From Novosphingobium sp. (lineage in GTDB: Bacteria > Pseudomonadota > Alphaproteobacteria > Sphingomonadales > Sphingomonadaceae), in the NCBI GenBank assembly GCA_020853995.1, contig JADYXV010000112.1:1-6921 (forward strand): a DNA stretch of 6,921 nucleotides, given 5' to 3'. This document shows, piece after piece, positions 1 to 5,627 of the stretch. The notes under the pieces are model-generated. The model worked only from the letters and a program-made list of their open reading frames with translations, searched no databases and was not told the origin of the DNA. The position numbers and the translations under genes were made by a program. The stretch's first letter is position 1, and every line of letters begins with the position of its first letter.

Positions 1-185
1 GCTTTCCATTGGACCTGCGCTGGCAGGATGTCATCCAAAGTCCGCGTCGGGTCTTGCGCCAATGAATCCGGATCAAGCTTGGCCGCGTTCATCGCCGGAA
101 TGCGGGTCGCATACATCCACAGCCACATGACCATTGTCCAAGCCATAAGCGCGACTGCCGGCTGCAAAATTGCTGCTGGATTCAT
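1..185 (-). CDS. MAPEG-like small membrane protein, partial (C-terminus beyond window)
   Basis: Only the first 61 codons are present; the gene runs off the left edge. The product opens with a hydrophobic segment (about residues 5-26, rich in A, L, M and W), followed by the motif RIPAM and a polar loop ending in DDILPAQVQWK. The same layout occurs at the start of the neighbouring gene at 216-647 (AIL.PA, VM..W, R.PA, then a ...VNWK loop), so the two are paralogues of the MAPEG type (membrane-associated proteins in eicosanoid and glutathione metabolism). The start ATG at 185 follows a good ribosome-binding site (GGGGAGAG, positions 198-191). The gene begins 30 bp after the stop of its paralogue, so the two are probably co-transcribed. 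MAPEG proteins are small integral membrane proteins, some of them glutathione-dependent; substrate and activity here are unknown. The family call rests on similarity to the neighbour. Confidence 0.75.
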   Translation of the reverse strand, partial: MNPAAILQPAVALMAWTMVMWLWMYATRIPAMNAAKLDPDSLAQDPTRTLDDILPAQVQWK

Positions 186-215
186 GGCAACTCTCCCCAA
201 TTGGTTTTGTGAACT

Positions 216-647
216 TCAGCTTTGTCCGAATGTGGCCACCAAAGCCCGGATGGCCAGCGCGATCAAACACATCGAGGAAAGCAGGAAGAGCGTGAAACGC
301 ACCGGAACCCGATTGACCGTCGACTGCCAGACCGAATGGATGATACGGATCCCTGCATAGCCCCACGCCAACCCCACATCGAGCGGCGTTGCACCCAAAA
401 TCGCCAGGATCATCACCGTGGCGTAAAACAGCGTCGGCTGCTCCATCAAGTGGGCGTAGTTGTGCGCCTTCCAGTTGACGTGATCGGGAATGACGCCTTC
501 AAGATCCTGTCCGCGTCCACCGGGCTTGGCATTGCCCAACCCGCCCAGCTTTGAAAGCGCGGGCAGCCGCGAACCGGCCATCCAGAACATCATGACCAAA
601 GACCACAGCACCAGCACTGCTGCCGGCATCAATATCGCCCCCTGCAT
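216..647 (-). CDS. MAPEG family integral membrane protein
   Basis: This 143-residue protein has the size and layout of bacterial MAPEG proteins. A first hydrophobic helix lies at about residues 4-22. A polar loop (30-60) leads into the signature KAHNYAHLMEQPTLFY (60-75), a variant of the family's conserved N..E..P.F stretch. Further hydrophobic segments follow at about 72-88, 91-105 and 117-137. It would sit in the inner membrane. Family members include glutathione transferase-like and peroxidase-like proteins, but many bacterial ones have no assigned reaction, so I give no substrate. I chose ATG 647, which follows GGGAGAG with suitable spacing; a TTG one codon upstream (650) is possible. The gene lies 86 bp downstream of btaB on the same strand and 30 bp upstream of a paralogue. 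An inverted repeat covers its ribosome-binding site, described separately. Confidence 0.88.
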   Translation of the reverse strand: MQGAILMPAAVLVLWSLVMMFWMAGSRLPALSKLGGLGNAKPGGRGQDLEGVIPDHVNWKAHNYAHLMEQPTLFYATVMILAILGATPLDVGLAWGYAGIRIIHSVWQSTVNRVPVRFTLFLLSSMCLIALAIRALVATFGQS

Positions 648-651
648 CAAT

Positions 652-681
652 CACTCTCCCACCTATCGTGACAGGAGAGTG
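652..681 (-). promoter_or_regulatory. Inverted repeat covering the MAPEG gene ribosome-binding site
   Basis: A perfect 8-bp inverted repeat, CACTCTCC (652-659) and GGAGAGTG (674-681), has a 14-nt spacer. Read on the minus strand, the arm nearer the gene is GGAGAGTG, which contains the Shine-Dalgarno sequence and ends four bases before the ATG at 647. In RNA the hairpin would hide the ribosome-binding site; in DNA it could be an operator. That it is regulatory is an inference. Confidence 0.45.
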
Positions 682-704
682 CGAGACGAAAATTAGATTG
701 TCAA
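676..704 (-). promoter_or_regulatory. Possible promoter for the MAPEG pair
   Basis: On the minus strand a perfect -35 hexamer TTGACA (704-699) is followed after 17 bp by CACTCT (681-676), a poor match to a -10 box. It lies in the gap between btaB and the first MAPEG gene, so the MAPEG pair may have its own transcript besides any read-through from btaAB. The -10 overlaps the inverted repeat at 652-681. The weak -10 keeps confidence low. Confidence 0.3.
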
Positions 705-733
705 TCGCAACTTATTTTGGGAGGGAATTGCGC

Positions 734-1378
734 CTATTTGCGCAGGGAAATCCGCCGGTAATAGCCAAACCGCCCGCGCAATGTGCGCAAGGTCAGGCCG
801 TGGTCTTGCGCAATGCTAGCTGCGACCGAACCCATGTTTTCACGTGGGGTCACGTGGAACTTTTCCAGCCATCCATGCATCAGGCTGCGTACAGGCCGGG
901 GCAGACCGCCAAACTCGCCAAAATCAACCACATGCAATGATCCGCCCGGCGCCAGCACGCGCGCGGCCTGATCCATCGCCTGCTCCCACTGCGGGATCAT
1001 CGACAAGGCGTACGATATGAATACACGGTCAAATGTCGCCCGACCGAACAGCGCTTCCGCGTCAAAACCGGTCGCATCACCGCGCGACAGCACGCAATCA
1101 TTGCCCATCCGTTTGCGGGCCACCGAAAGCATTTCGTCTGAAATGTCCAACCCGTGCAATTGCGCACCGGGCCAGGATTGCGCAGCACAATCCAGATTGC
1201 GCCCCGTTCCGCAGCCGATCTCCAGCACGCTCATCCCCGGCGCGGCTTCCAGATTGCGGATCAGCCCATCGCGCCCGAACAGATAGCATTTGCGCGTGGC
1301 GTCATAAATGTACTTCTGGTTGCGATATACCGCATCCATCAGCGCATCATGCGTGGGCAAGGGGGCAACCGTTGCCAT
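734..1378 (-). CDS. btaB: BtaB-type SAM-dependent N-methyltransferase (betaine lipid synthesis)
   Basis: The 214-residue product is a class I S-adenosylmethionine methyltransferase. Motif I is VLEIGCGTGRN (51-61), the acidic end of strand 2 is GLDIS (76-80), and motif post I/II lies around FDRVFISYALSMIP (116-129), with APGGSLHVVDFG at 143-154. The N-terminal stretch RNQKYIYDATRKCYLFGRD (19-37) is characteristic of BtaB. BtaB methylates the amino group of diacylglyceryl-homoserine three times, giving the betaine lipid DGTS, at the cytoplasmic membrane. The start ATG at 1378 overlaps the btaA stop codon by one base (TGATG), and no clear separate ribosome-binding site is seen, so translation is probably coupled to btaA. 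Adjacency to a BtaA homologue makes the specific assignment strong; without it the protein would only be a general methyltransferase. Confidence 0.9.
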   Translation of the reverse strand: MATVAPLPTHDALMDAVYRNQKYIYDATRKCYLFGRDGLIRNLEAAPGMSVLEIGCGTGRNLDCAAQSWPGAQLHGLDISDEMLSVARKRMGNDCVLSRGDATGFDAEALFGRATFDRVFISYALSMIPQWEQAMDQAARVLAPGGSLHVVDFGEFGGLPRPVRSLMHGWLEKFHVTPRENMGSVAASIAQDHGLTLRTLRGRFGYYRRISLRK

Positions 1379-2613
1379 CAGGCCAACTCGTACAAGTGCA
1401 CGCCGCCATAGATTGATGATCGATCTTGCGCCGTACTTTCGGCTGATATCGCTTCATCATATTTCCAGCGTGACAGCACCGCTTCATCAACGCGTCCCGG
1501 CAACAGACTAGGCTCGGCCGCAGTACGGAACAGAACGCGCGATTTTGACCGTGCCGTACGCGTGATTTCGCGCCACAGGTCGTTCAATTGAACGTCGGTC
1601 ATCCAATCCTGCGCATCCAGCAGGACATAGCGATCAAGCGATCCATCGGGCAACGAGGTCAAGTGCTCGGTCAGGTTCGCATGGCGCACATCGATCCGGT
1701 CGGCGCGGTCTCGCACCACATCCCAGTTCGCCTCCTGCAAGTATGGCGGCAGTGGACATTCGTCCCCCCGGCCATAGCCGCGCGAAAACGCCTGCCATGC
1801 AAAGTAATTGTCGCCCACCGGGAAATCGCAGGCCAGCTTGGCCAAGCGACGCCGCAGCACTTCGGCCATCGGCTCATCACCTGCCAACGCGTCAAACTGT
1901 GCTGGCGGAATGCCAAGGCCGAACAGCGATGCGGGCTGATCGGTCAGCCAACGCACAAAGCGCTTATCGAACACCGGCGACATCTCGCGTTCAAACACCA
2001 AGCGCTGTTCTTCAACCGTCTGGGCATCAAGGATCGTCGACAGATCGATCCGGTAAAGCCGCGCCAGCAAATGCGCCACGCCGATGAAGTTGCCTAGAAG
2101 GCCGCGCTTGTAGAAATTGCTCGAAAAGCTGCGAATGCGCCGCCGCCCGATCAGATCACGGCCTTCCCAATAGCGCCGCGTGGTTTCATCCATGTACGGA
2201 GCAATGTACGTTATGTACGAAGCGATGTTTGCAGCACTATCAGCTTCGGCAAAAAACCGGCGGAAGTGTGCATAATCAGGCAAATAGCGCGCCGAACCGA
2301 TCTTCAACTTGTTCAGCGCAATGTGCGCCGTGTTCAGATCAACCGCCGTAATCGCTTCAGGATTGGCAGTCAGGTACGACAATACATTGCACCCGCCGCT
2401 TGCAATGGCGATCATCCGGCTATCCGGCTTGATTTGCAGCGCTTTCATGTCCACGTCCGGGTCTTCCCAGATCTGGGCATAGACCAGTCCGCGGAACGCC
2501 AACGCAAAGGCGTGGTCAAGCAGACGGTTGGTCGCGCTCGCCCCCCGGCGGACAACTGATCGCGTAATCGGATGCGAACGCGCACGCTCAAGCATAATAA
2601 GTCCCGGTTTCAT
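1378..2613 (-). CDS. btaA: BtaA-type SAM:diacylglycerol 3-amino-3-carboxypropyl transferase (DUF3419)
   Basis: The 411-residue product matches the BtaA/DUF3419 family. It transfers the 3-amino-3-carboxypropyl group of S-adenosylmethionine to diacylglycerol, forming diacylglyceryl-homoserine, the first committed step of DGTS synthesis. Recognisable features are YAQIWEDPDVD (45-55), a SAM-binding-like loop IASGGCNVLSYL (70-81) followed by AVDLN (90-94), DNYFAWQAF (268-276), DRYVLLDAQDWM (327-338), VLFRTAAEPSLLPGR (360-374) and the C-terminal IYGGVHLYEL. The frame stays open upstream to 2856, but that extension would overlap the divergent gene starting at 2837 and is not BtaA-like. I therefore chose ATG 2613, preceded by GGGTGGGA. 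In rhizobia and Rhodobacter this pathway is induced by phosphate starvation; I see no convincing Pho box here. Confidence 0.93.
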   Translation of the reverse strand: MKPGLIMLERARSHPITRSVVRRGASATNRLLDHAFALAFRGLVYAQIWEDPDVDMKALQIKPDSRMIAIASGGCNVLSYLTANPEAITAVDLNTAHIALNKLKIGSARYLPDYAHFRRFFAEADSAANIASYITYIAPYMDETTRRYWEGRDLIGRRRIRSFSSNFYKRGLLGNFIGVAHLLARLYRIDLSTILDAQTVEEQRLVFEREMSPVFDKRFVRWLTDQPASLFGLGIPPAQFDALAGDEPMAEVLRRRLAKLACDFPVGDNYFAWQAFSRGYGRGDECPLPPYLQEANWDVVRDRADRIDVRHANLTEHLTSLPDGSLDRYVLLDAQDWMTDVQLNDLWREITRTARSKSRVLFRTAAEPSLLPGRVDEAVLSRWKYDEAISAESTAQDRSSIYGGVHLYELA

Positions 2614-2836
2614 TGATCCCACCCCGCGCTTAGAAGTCCTATGTTGCGGTTGTGTGGTGGCAATGCTGCGGTTGTAACACTGCTGTCTGACAACTTGCGC
2701 TATCACAATGCGGACGCCATGGCATTTCCACCAATGCCCCAAAATGCGGGGCTTGGGTTTGTCATGCCGATATCCTAAAGGCGCGCTATGATGCGCCCGC
2801 GCCCGAAGCGCGCGGCTATGAAGGTTTGGAGATACA
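2614..2836. promoter_or_regulatory. Divergent intergenic region between btaA and the carboxyspermidine dehydrogenase gene
   Basis: This 223-bp region must hold the promoters of both divergent genes. Near btaA lies a direct repeat (2641-2675, listed separately). For the plus-strand gene, TATGAT (2787-2792) is a 5/6 match to a -10 box 45 bp before the start codon, but no good -35 sits at normal spacing; TTGTCA at 2759-2764 is 22 bp away, too far. A 7-bp inverted repeat, GCGCGCT (2781-2787) with AGCGCGC (2807-2813), and a short upstream reading frame (2788-2844) also occur here. The ribosome-binding site of the plus-strand gene is GGAGA at 2828-2832. Confidence 0.5.
2641..2675. repeat. Pair of 13-bp direct repeats upstream of btaA, 22-bp period
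   Basis: ATGTTGCGGTTGT (2641-2653) recurs as ATGCTGCGGTTGT (2663-2675), 12 of 13 bases identical. The start-to-start distance is 22 bp, about two helical turns, so both copies face the same side of the DNA. They lie 28-62 bp before the btaA start codon, where an activator or repressor would bind. The operator role is an inference; the repeat is directly visible. Confidence 0.45.
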
Positions 2837-2844
2837 ATGGCTAA
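2788..2844 (+). CDS. Possible 18-codon upstream reading frame (leader peptide candidate)
   Basis: ATG 2788 opens a frame reading MMRPRPKRAAMKVWRYNG and ending at TAA 2842-2844, so it overlaps the dehydrogenase start at 2837 by eight bases in another frame. AAAGG at 2777-2781 is a possible ribosome-binding site at six-base spacing. The peptide is strongly basic (four R and two K, no D or E). It could couple or gate translation of the downstream gene. Against it, a chance frame of this length is common, and TATGAT at 2787-2792 could instead be a -10 box, in which case this frame would not be transcribed. Confidence 0.2.
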   Translation: MMRPRPKRAAMKVWRYNG

Positions 2845-4042
2845 AGTTCTTGTCATCGGCGCAGGCGGCGTCGGCTCGGTTGCGGTTCACAAAATGGCGA
2901 TGAACGCCGGTATCTTCAGCGAAATCGCGCTGGCCAGCCGTACAAAAAGCAAATGCGATGCCATCGCTGCTTCGGTGAAAGAGCGTACCGGCGTCACCAT
3001 CGATACCTATCAGATCGATGCCGATGATGTTGCCGCCACCACCGCGCTGCTCAATGAAGTAAAGCCCGGCCTGGTCGTCAACCTCGCGCTCCCTTATCAG
3101 GACTTGCACATCATGGATGCCTGCCTTGCCGCTGGCGTCAATTACATGGACACCGCCAATTACGAGCCGATTGACGAGGCCAAGTTCGAATACAAGTGGC
3201 AGTGGGCCTATCAGGAGCGGTTCAAGGAAGCAGGCCTGATGGCGTTGCTGGGGTCTGGCTTCGATCCCGGCGTCACCAGTGTGTTCGCAACGTGGCTGCG
3301 CAAGCACAAGCTTGACACGATCCGCACGCTCGACATCCTCGATTGCAACGGCGGCGATCATGGCCAGCATTTTGCCACCAACTTCAATCCGGAAATCAAC
3401 ATCCGCGAAGTGACGGCGCCTGCACGCCACTGGCTGAACGGTGAATGGATCGAAACGCCCGCGCTGACCATCCGCGAAACCTTCGATTTCGAAGCCGTCG
3501 GCCCCAAGAACATGTACCTGATGTATCACGAGGAGCTTGAAAGCCTAGCGCATCATATCCCTGAGATCGAACGCATCCGCTTCTGGATGACCTTCGGCGA
3601 TGCCTACATCACGCACCTCACCGTGCTGCAAAACGTCGGCATGACGCGCATTGATCCGGTGATGTATGAAGGCAAGGAAATCATCCCGCTCCAGTTCCTC
3701 AAAGCCGTCCTGCCCGAACCCGCCTCGCTGGGTGCCACCACCAAGGGCAAGACCAACATCGGCGACATCGCCACCGGCCTCAAGGATGGCGAGGAAAAGA
3801 CCTTCTATATCTACAACATCTGCGATCACGAAGACGCCTATGCCGAAACCGGCAACCAGGCAGTAAGCTACACCACAGGCGTCCCTGCCATGATCGGCGC
3901 AGCACTGATGGTGCAGGGCATCTGGAGCGGCACCGGCGTATTCAACATCGAACAACTCGACCCCGATCCCTACATGGACATGCTCAACCAGCACGGCCTG
4001 CCCTGGCAGGTGAAAGAACTGGCAGGTCCGCTGGCGTTTTGA
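2837..4042 (+). CDS. Carboxynorspermidine/carboxyspermidine dehydrogenase (saccharopine dehydrogenase family)
   Basis: The 401-residue product carries an N-terminal NAD(P)-binding Rossmann motif VLVIGAGGVGS (4-14) and the family stretches NLALPYQDL (82-90), NYMDTANYEP (102-111), GSGFDPGVTSVFATWL (139-154) and SYTTGVPAMIGAAL (344-357). This is the LYS1-like branch called CANSDH/CASDH. It reductively condenses L-aspartate semialdehyde with a diamine, giving carboxyspermidine from putrescine or carboxynorspermidine from diaminopropane, in the cytosol. ATG 2837 follows GGAGA with five-base spacing. The next gene on the same strand encodes the matching decarboxylase, which makes the assignment firm. 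With an ornithine decarboxylase nearby, putrescine is the likely diamine and spermidine the likely end product. Homospermidine synthases are related in fold but usually longer, so they are less likely. Confidence 0.92.
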   Translation: MAKVLVIGAGGVGSVAVHKMAMNAGIFSEIALASRTKSKCDAIAASVKERTGVTIDTYQIDADDVAATTALLNEVKPGLVVNLALPYQDLHIMDACLAAGVNYMDTANYEPIDEAKFEYKWQWAYQERFKEAGLMALLGSGFDPGVTSVFATWLRKHKLDTIRTLDILDCNGGDHGQHFATNFNPEINIREVTAPARHWLNGEWIETPALTIRETFDFEAVGPKNMYLMYHEELESLAHHIPEIERIRFWMTFGDAYITHLTVLQNVGMTRIDPVMYEGKEIIPLQFLKAVLPEPASLGATTKGKTNIGDIATGLKDGEEKTFYIYNICDHEDAYAETGNQAVSYTTGVPAMIGAALMVQGIWSGTGVFNIEQLDPDPYMDMLNQHGLPWQVKELAGPLAF

Positions 4043-4050
4043 TTGAATAG

Positions 4051-4156
4051 CCCTCGCCCCTTTAGGGGAGAGGGTTGGGAGAGGGGGCGTCCCATACCCA
4101 ATTCGGGCCGGTTGAGCGCCCCCGCTCCCCGGCCCTCTTCCCAGAAGGGGAGAGGG
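4051..4156. repeat. REP-doublet (REPIN-like) inverted-repeat element between the two polyamine genes
   Basis: A 106-bp element fills most of the 121-bp gap. Its outer arms, 4051-4089 and 4117-4156, are imperfect inverted copies of each other, about 32 of 40 aligned positions matching with one gap. Each arm also contains its own hairpin: 4051-4060 with 4065-4074 (loop TTTA, 9 of 10 pairs) and 4133-4142 with 4147-4156 (loop AGAA, 10 pairs, one G-T). The inner halves, 4077-4089 and 4117-4129, pair at 12 of 13 positions. This architecture is that of a REP doublet. Its right edge, GGGAG at 4154-4158, acts as ribosome-binding site of the gene starting at 4164. It could also stabilise or attenuate the mRNA between the two genes. 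Confidence 0.75.
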
Positions 4157-4163
4157 AGATATT

Positions 4164-5375
4164 ATGGAAACCAAAGCCGGCGATCCGGGCGCGTTTGCCC
4201 ACTTTGACCTTAGCCGTGTGGACAGCCCCGCCTTCGTTGTGGACGAAGCCAAATTGCGCGCCAATCTGGCCGTGCTCGCCGATGTGCGCGACCGCGCCGG
4301 GATCAAGGTCCTTGCCGCGATGAAGGCGTTTTCCATGTGGAAAGTCGCGCCGATCATCGGCGAATACCTCGATGGCGTGTGCAGTTCCGGCCTTTGGGAA
4401 TCGCTGCTCGCAGCAGAGCATTACAAGGGCGAAATCGCCACCTATTGCGCTGCCTACAAGCCCGAAGACCTGCCCGAGATCCTGCGGCTGTCCGATCACG
4501 TCATCTTCAACACACCCGGCCAGCACACCCGCTTCAAGGGCGAAGTCGCAGCAGCCAAGGCGCGTGGCGATGTGTTCGACATCGGCCTGCGTGTAAATCC
4601 GCTCCATGCCGAAGGCGAAGTGCCGCGCTATGATCCATGCGCGCCGCATTCGCGCCTCGGCTTCCCTGTGGATCAACTCACACCCGAACATTTCGAAGGC
4701 GTCAGCGGCATCCACTTCCACACGCTGTGCGAACAGGACTTCGAACCGCTCCAGCGCACATGGGATGCTCTGCTGCCGCGCATCCAGCCATATCTCGGCC
4801 AGCTAAAGTGGCTGAACTTCGGCGGCGGCCACCATATCACTCGCGCCGATTATCAGGGCGATGATCTCGTCGCCTTCCTCAAAGCCGTGAAGGCGCAAAC
4901 CGGCTGCGAGATTTATCTAGAACCCGGTGAAGCTGTCGCGCTTGACGCAGGCATCCTTGTCGGCACCGTGCTTGAGACGCACTGGAACGGCATGCAATTG
5001 GCCGTTACCGACATTTCAGCCACCTGCCACATGCCAGACGTGATCGAAGCCCCTTATCGCCCTGCGATGTTGGGTGAGTTGCCCATCGACGAATACGAAG
5101 ACGCCGGAGACATTGGGGGCGAGGGCGGAGCACCGGTCCGCCTCGGCGGTCCATCATGCCTCGCAGGCGACGTGATCGGCGATTATCGCCTCGCTAACGG
5201 CGCAGAGCCCGGCACACGCTTCGCCTTCCTCGATCAGGCGCACTATTCGATGGTCAAGACCACCACGTTCAACGGTGTGCCCCTGCCATCGATCTGGCTT
5301 TGGAACAGTCAAACCGATGCGCTCCAGAAAGTTCGCGGCTTTTCCTATGAGGACTTCCGCGACCGGCTTTCGTAG
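4164..5375 (+). CDS. nspC: Carboxynorspermidine/carboxyspermidine decarboxylase
   Basis: This 403-residue protein is a fold-III (alanine racemase-like) PLP decarboxylase of the NspC branch. It decarboxylates carboxyspermidine to spermidine, or carboxynorspermidine to norspermidine. SPAFVVDEAKL (21-31) opens the barrel. The PLP lysine is K54 in LAAMKAFSMW, and the SSGLWES stretch (74-80) follows. Phosphate and ring contacts are expected at HFH (184-186), GGGHH (220-224) and EPGEAV (253-258). The catalytic cysteine is probably C332 in GGPSCLAGDVIGDY, with QAHYSMVKTTTFNG (358-371) near the C-terminus. A Gly/Glu-rich stretch, DIGGEGGAP (316-324), just before the cysteine motif looks like a small insertion. 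The start follows the edge of the REP-like element, which supplies the ribosome-binding site. It lies 121 bp after the dehydrogenase gene, with which it probably forms an operon. No clear terminator follows it. Confidence 0.93.
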   Translation: METKAGDPGAFAHFDLSRVDSPAFVVDEAKLRANLAVLADVRDRAGIKVLAAMKAFSMWKVAPIIGEYLDGVCSSGLWESLLAAEHYKGEIATYCAAYKPEDLPEILRLSDHVIFNTPGQHTRFKGEVAAAKARGDVFDIGLRVNPLHAEGEVPRYDPCAPHSRLGFPVDQLTPEHFEGVSGIHFHTLCEQDFEPLQRTWDALLPRIQPYLGQLKWLNFGGGHHITRADYQGDDLVAFLKAVKAQTGCEIYLEPGEAVALDAGILVGTVLETHWNGMQLAVTDISATCHMPDVIEAPYRPAMLGELPIDEYEDAGDIGGEGGAPVRLGGPSCLAGDVIGDYRLANGAEPGTRFAFLDQAHYSMVKTTTFNGVPLPSIWLWNSQTDALQKVRGFSYEDFRDRLS

Positions 5376-5627
5376 AAAGACAGCGTGATGATTCGGAAAA
5401 TGAGGACATGCCCTTAATGCCGGGGGTGTTTCACCGCTTTGTAAAGAATCCCTGATTTTTAGGCGATTTGGCGTAAATTGTTTCATTTTTTTGACACGCG
5501 TTTGCCGGGGTCCGTTTTTCACTTGATGTTCAGCCAGACGCCTCTATTTACCCCTTCTCGCTGCCCCATGGGGACTTCCAAACCGCAAGGCAGCTTCTTT
5601 CACTGTTCCGTTTGGGGGTCCCTTGAG
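5376..5627 (+). promoter_or_regulatory. Long leader of the ornithine decarboxylase gene with predicted pseudoknot
   Basis: This 252-bp gap holds no other gene. Its left part is AT-richer than its surroundings. At the right end, 5571-5583 (GGGACTTCCAAAC) pairs with 5610-5622 (GTTTGGGGGTCCC) in 13 consecutive pairs, two of them G-U. GCTGCC (5560-5565) just upstream pairs with GGCAGC (5589-5594) in the loop, so the two helices interleave as an H-type pseudoknot. The 3' arm contains GGGGG, the only plausible ribosome-binding site for the TTG start at 5628. A structured RNA named speF is known upstream of ornithine decarboxylase genes in alphaproteobacteria; this may be a member, but I cannot confirm that by sequence alone. 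Confidence 0.6.
5491..5519 (+). promoter_or_regulatory. Possible promoter for ornithine decarboxylase
   Basis: A perfect -35 hexamer TTGACA (5491-5496) lies in an AT-rich stretch. The hexamer 17 bp further on (GTTTTT, 5514-5519) is a poor -10. If used, transcription would begin near 5527 and the mRNA would include the whole predicted pseudoknot. A promoter further upstream is equally possible. Confidence 0.25.

Noticed and set aside
2192..2219. Three copies of ATGTACG within 28 bp.
   Set aside because: They lie inside btaA and are explained by codons for a Tyr/Ile-rich stretch (SYITYIAPYM); spacing is irregular.
2671..2694. Possible Pho box upstream of btaA (TTGTCA and TGTTA on the minus strand; GTTGT...ACAAC inverted repeat).
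   Set aside because: The half-sites are 13 bp apart and not 11 as in a Pho box, and the match to CTGTCAT is poor.
2614..2856. N-terminal extension of BtaA back to 2856.
   Set aside because: It would overlap the divergent dehydrogenase start, its sequence does not look like the family, and ATG 2613 has a good ribosome-binding site.
2816..4357. Two long open frames on the minus strand (2816-3529 and 3545-4357) opposite the dehydrogenase gene.
   Set aside because: They lie antisense to a clear enzyme gene in GC-rich DNA, where such shadows are common, and their translations show no recognisable domain.
5388..5455. Two tiny frames after nspC (ATG 5388, nine codons; ATG 5417, twelve codons, overlapping as TAATG).
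   Set aside because: They have no good ribosome-binding site and no motif, and lie upstream of the candidate promoter; chance is sufficient.
5376..5470. Terminator directly after nspC.
   Set aside because: Only very short hairpins (such as GGTG-TTT-CACC) are present and none is followed by a proper T-run.
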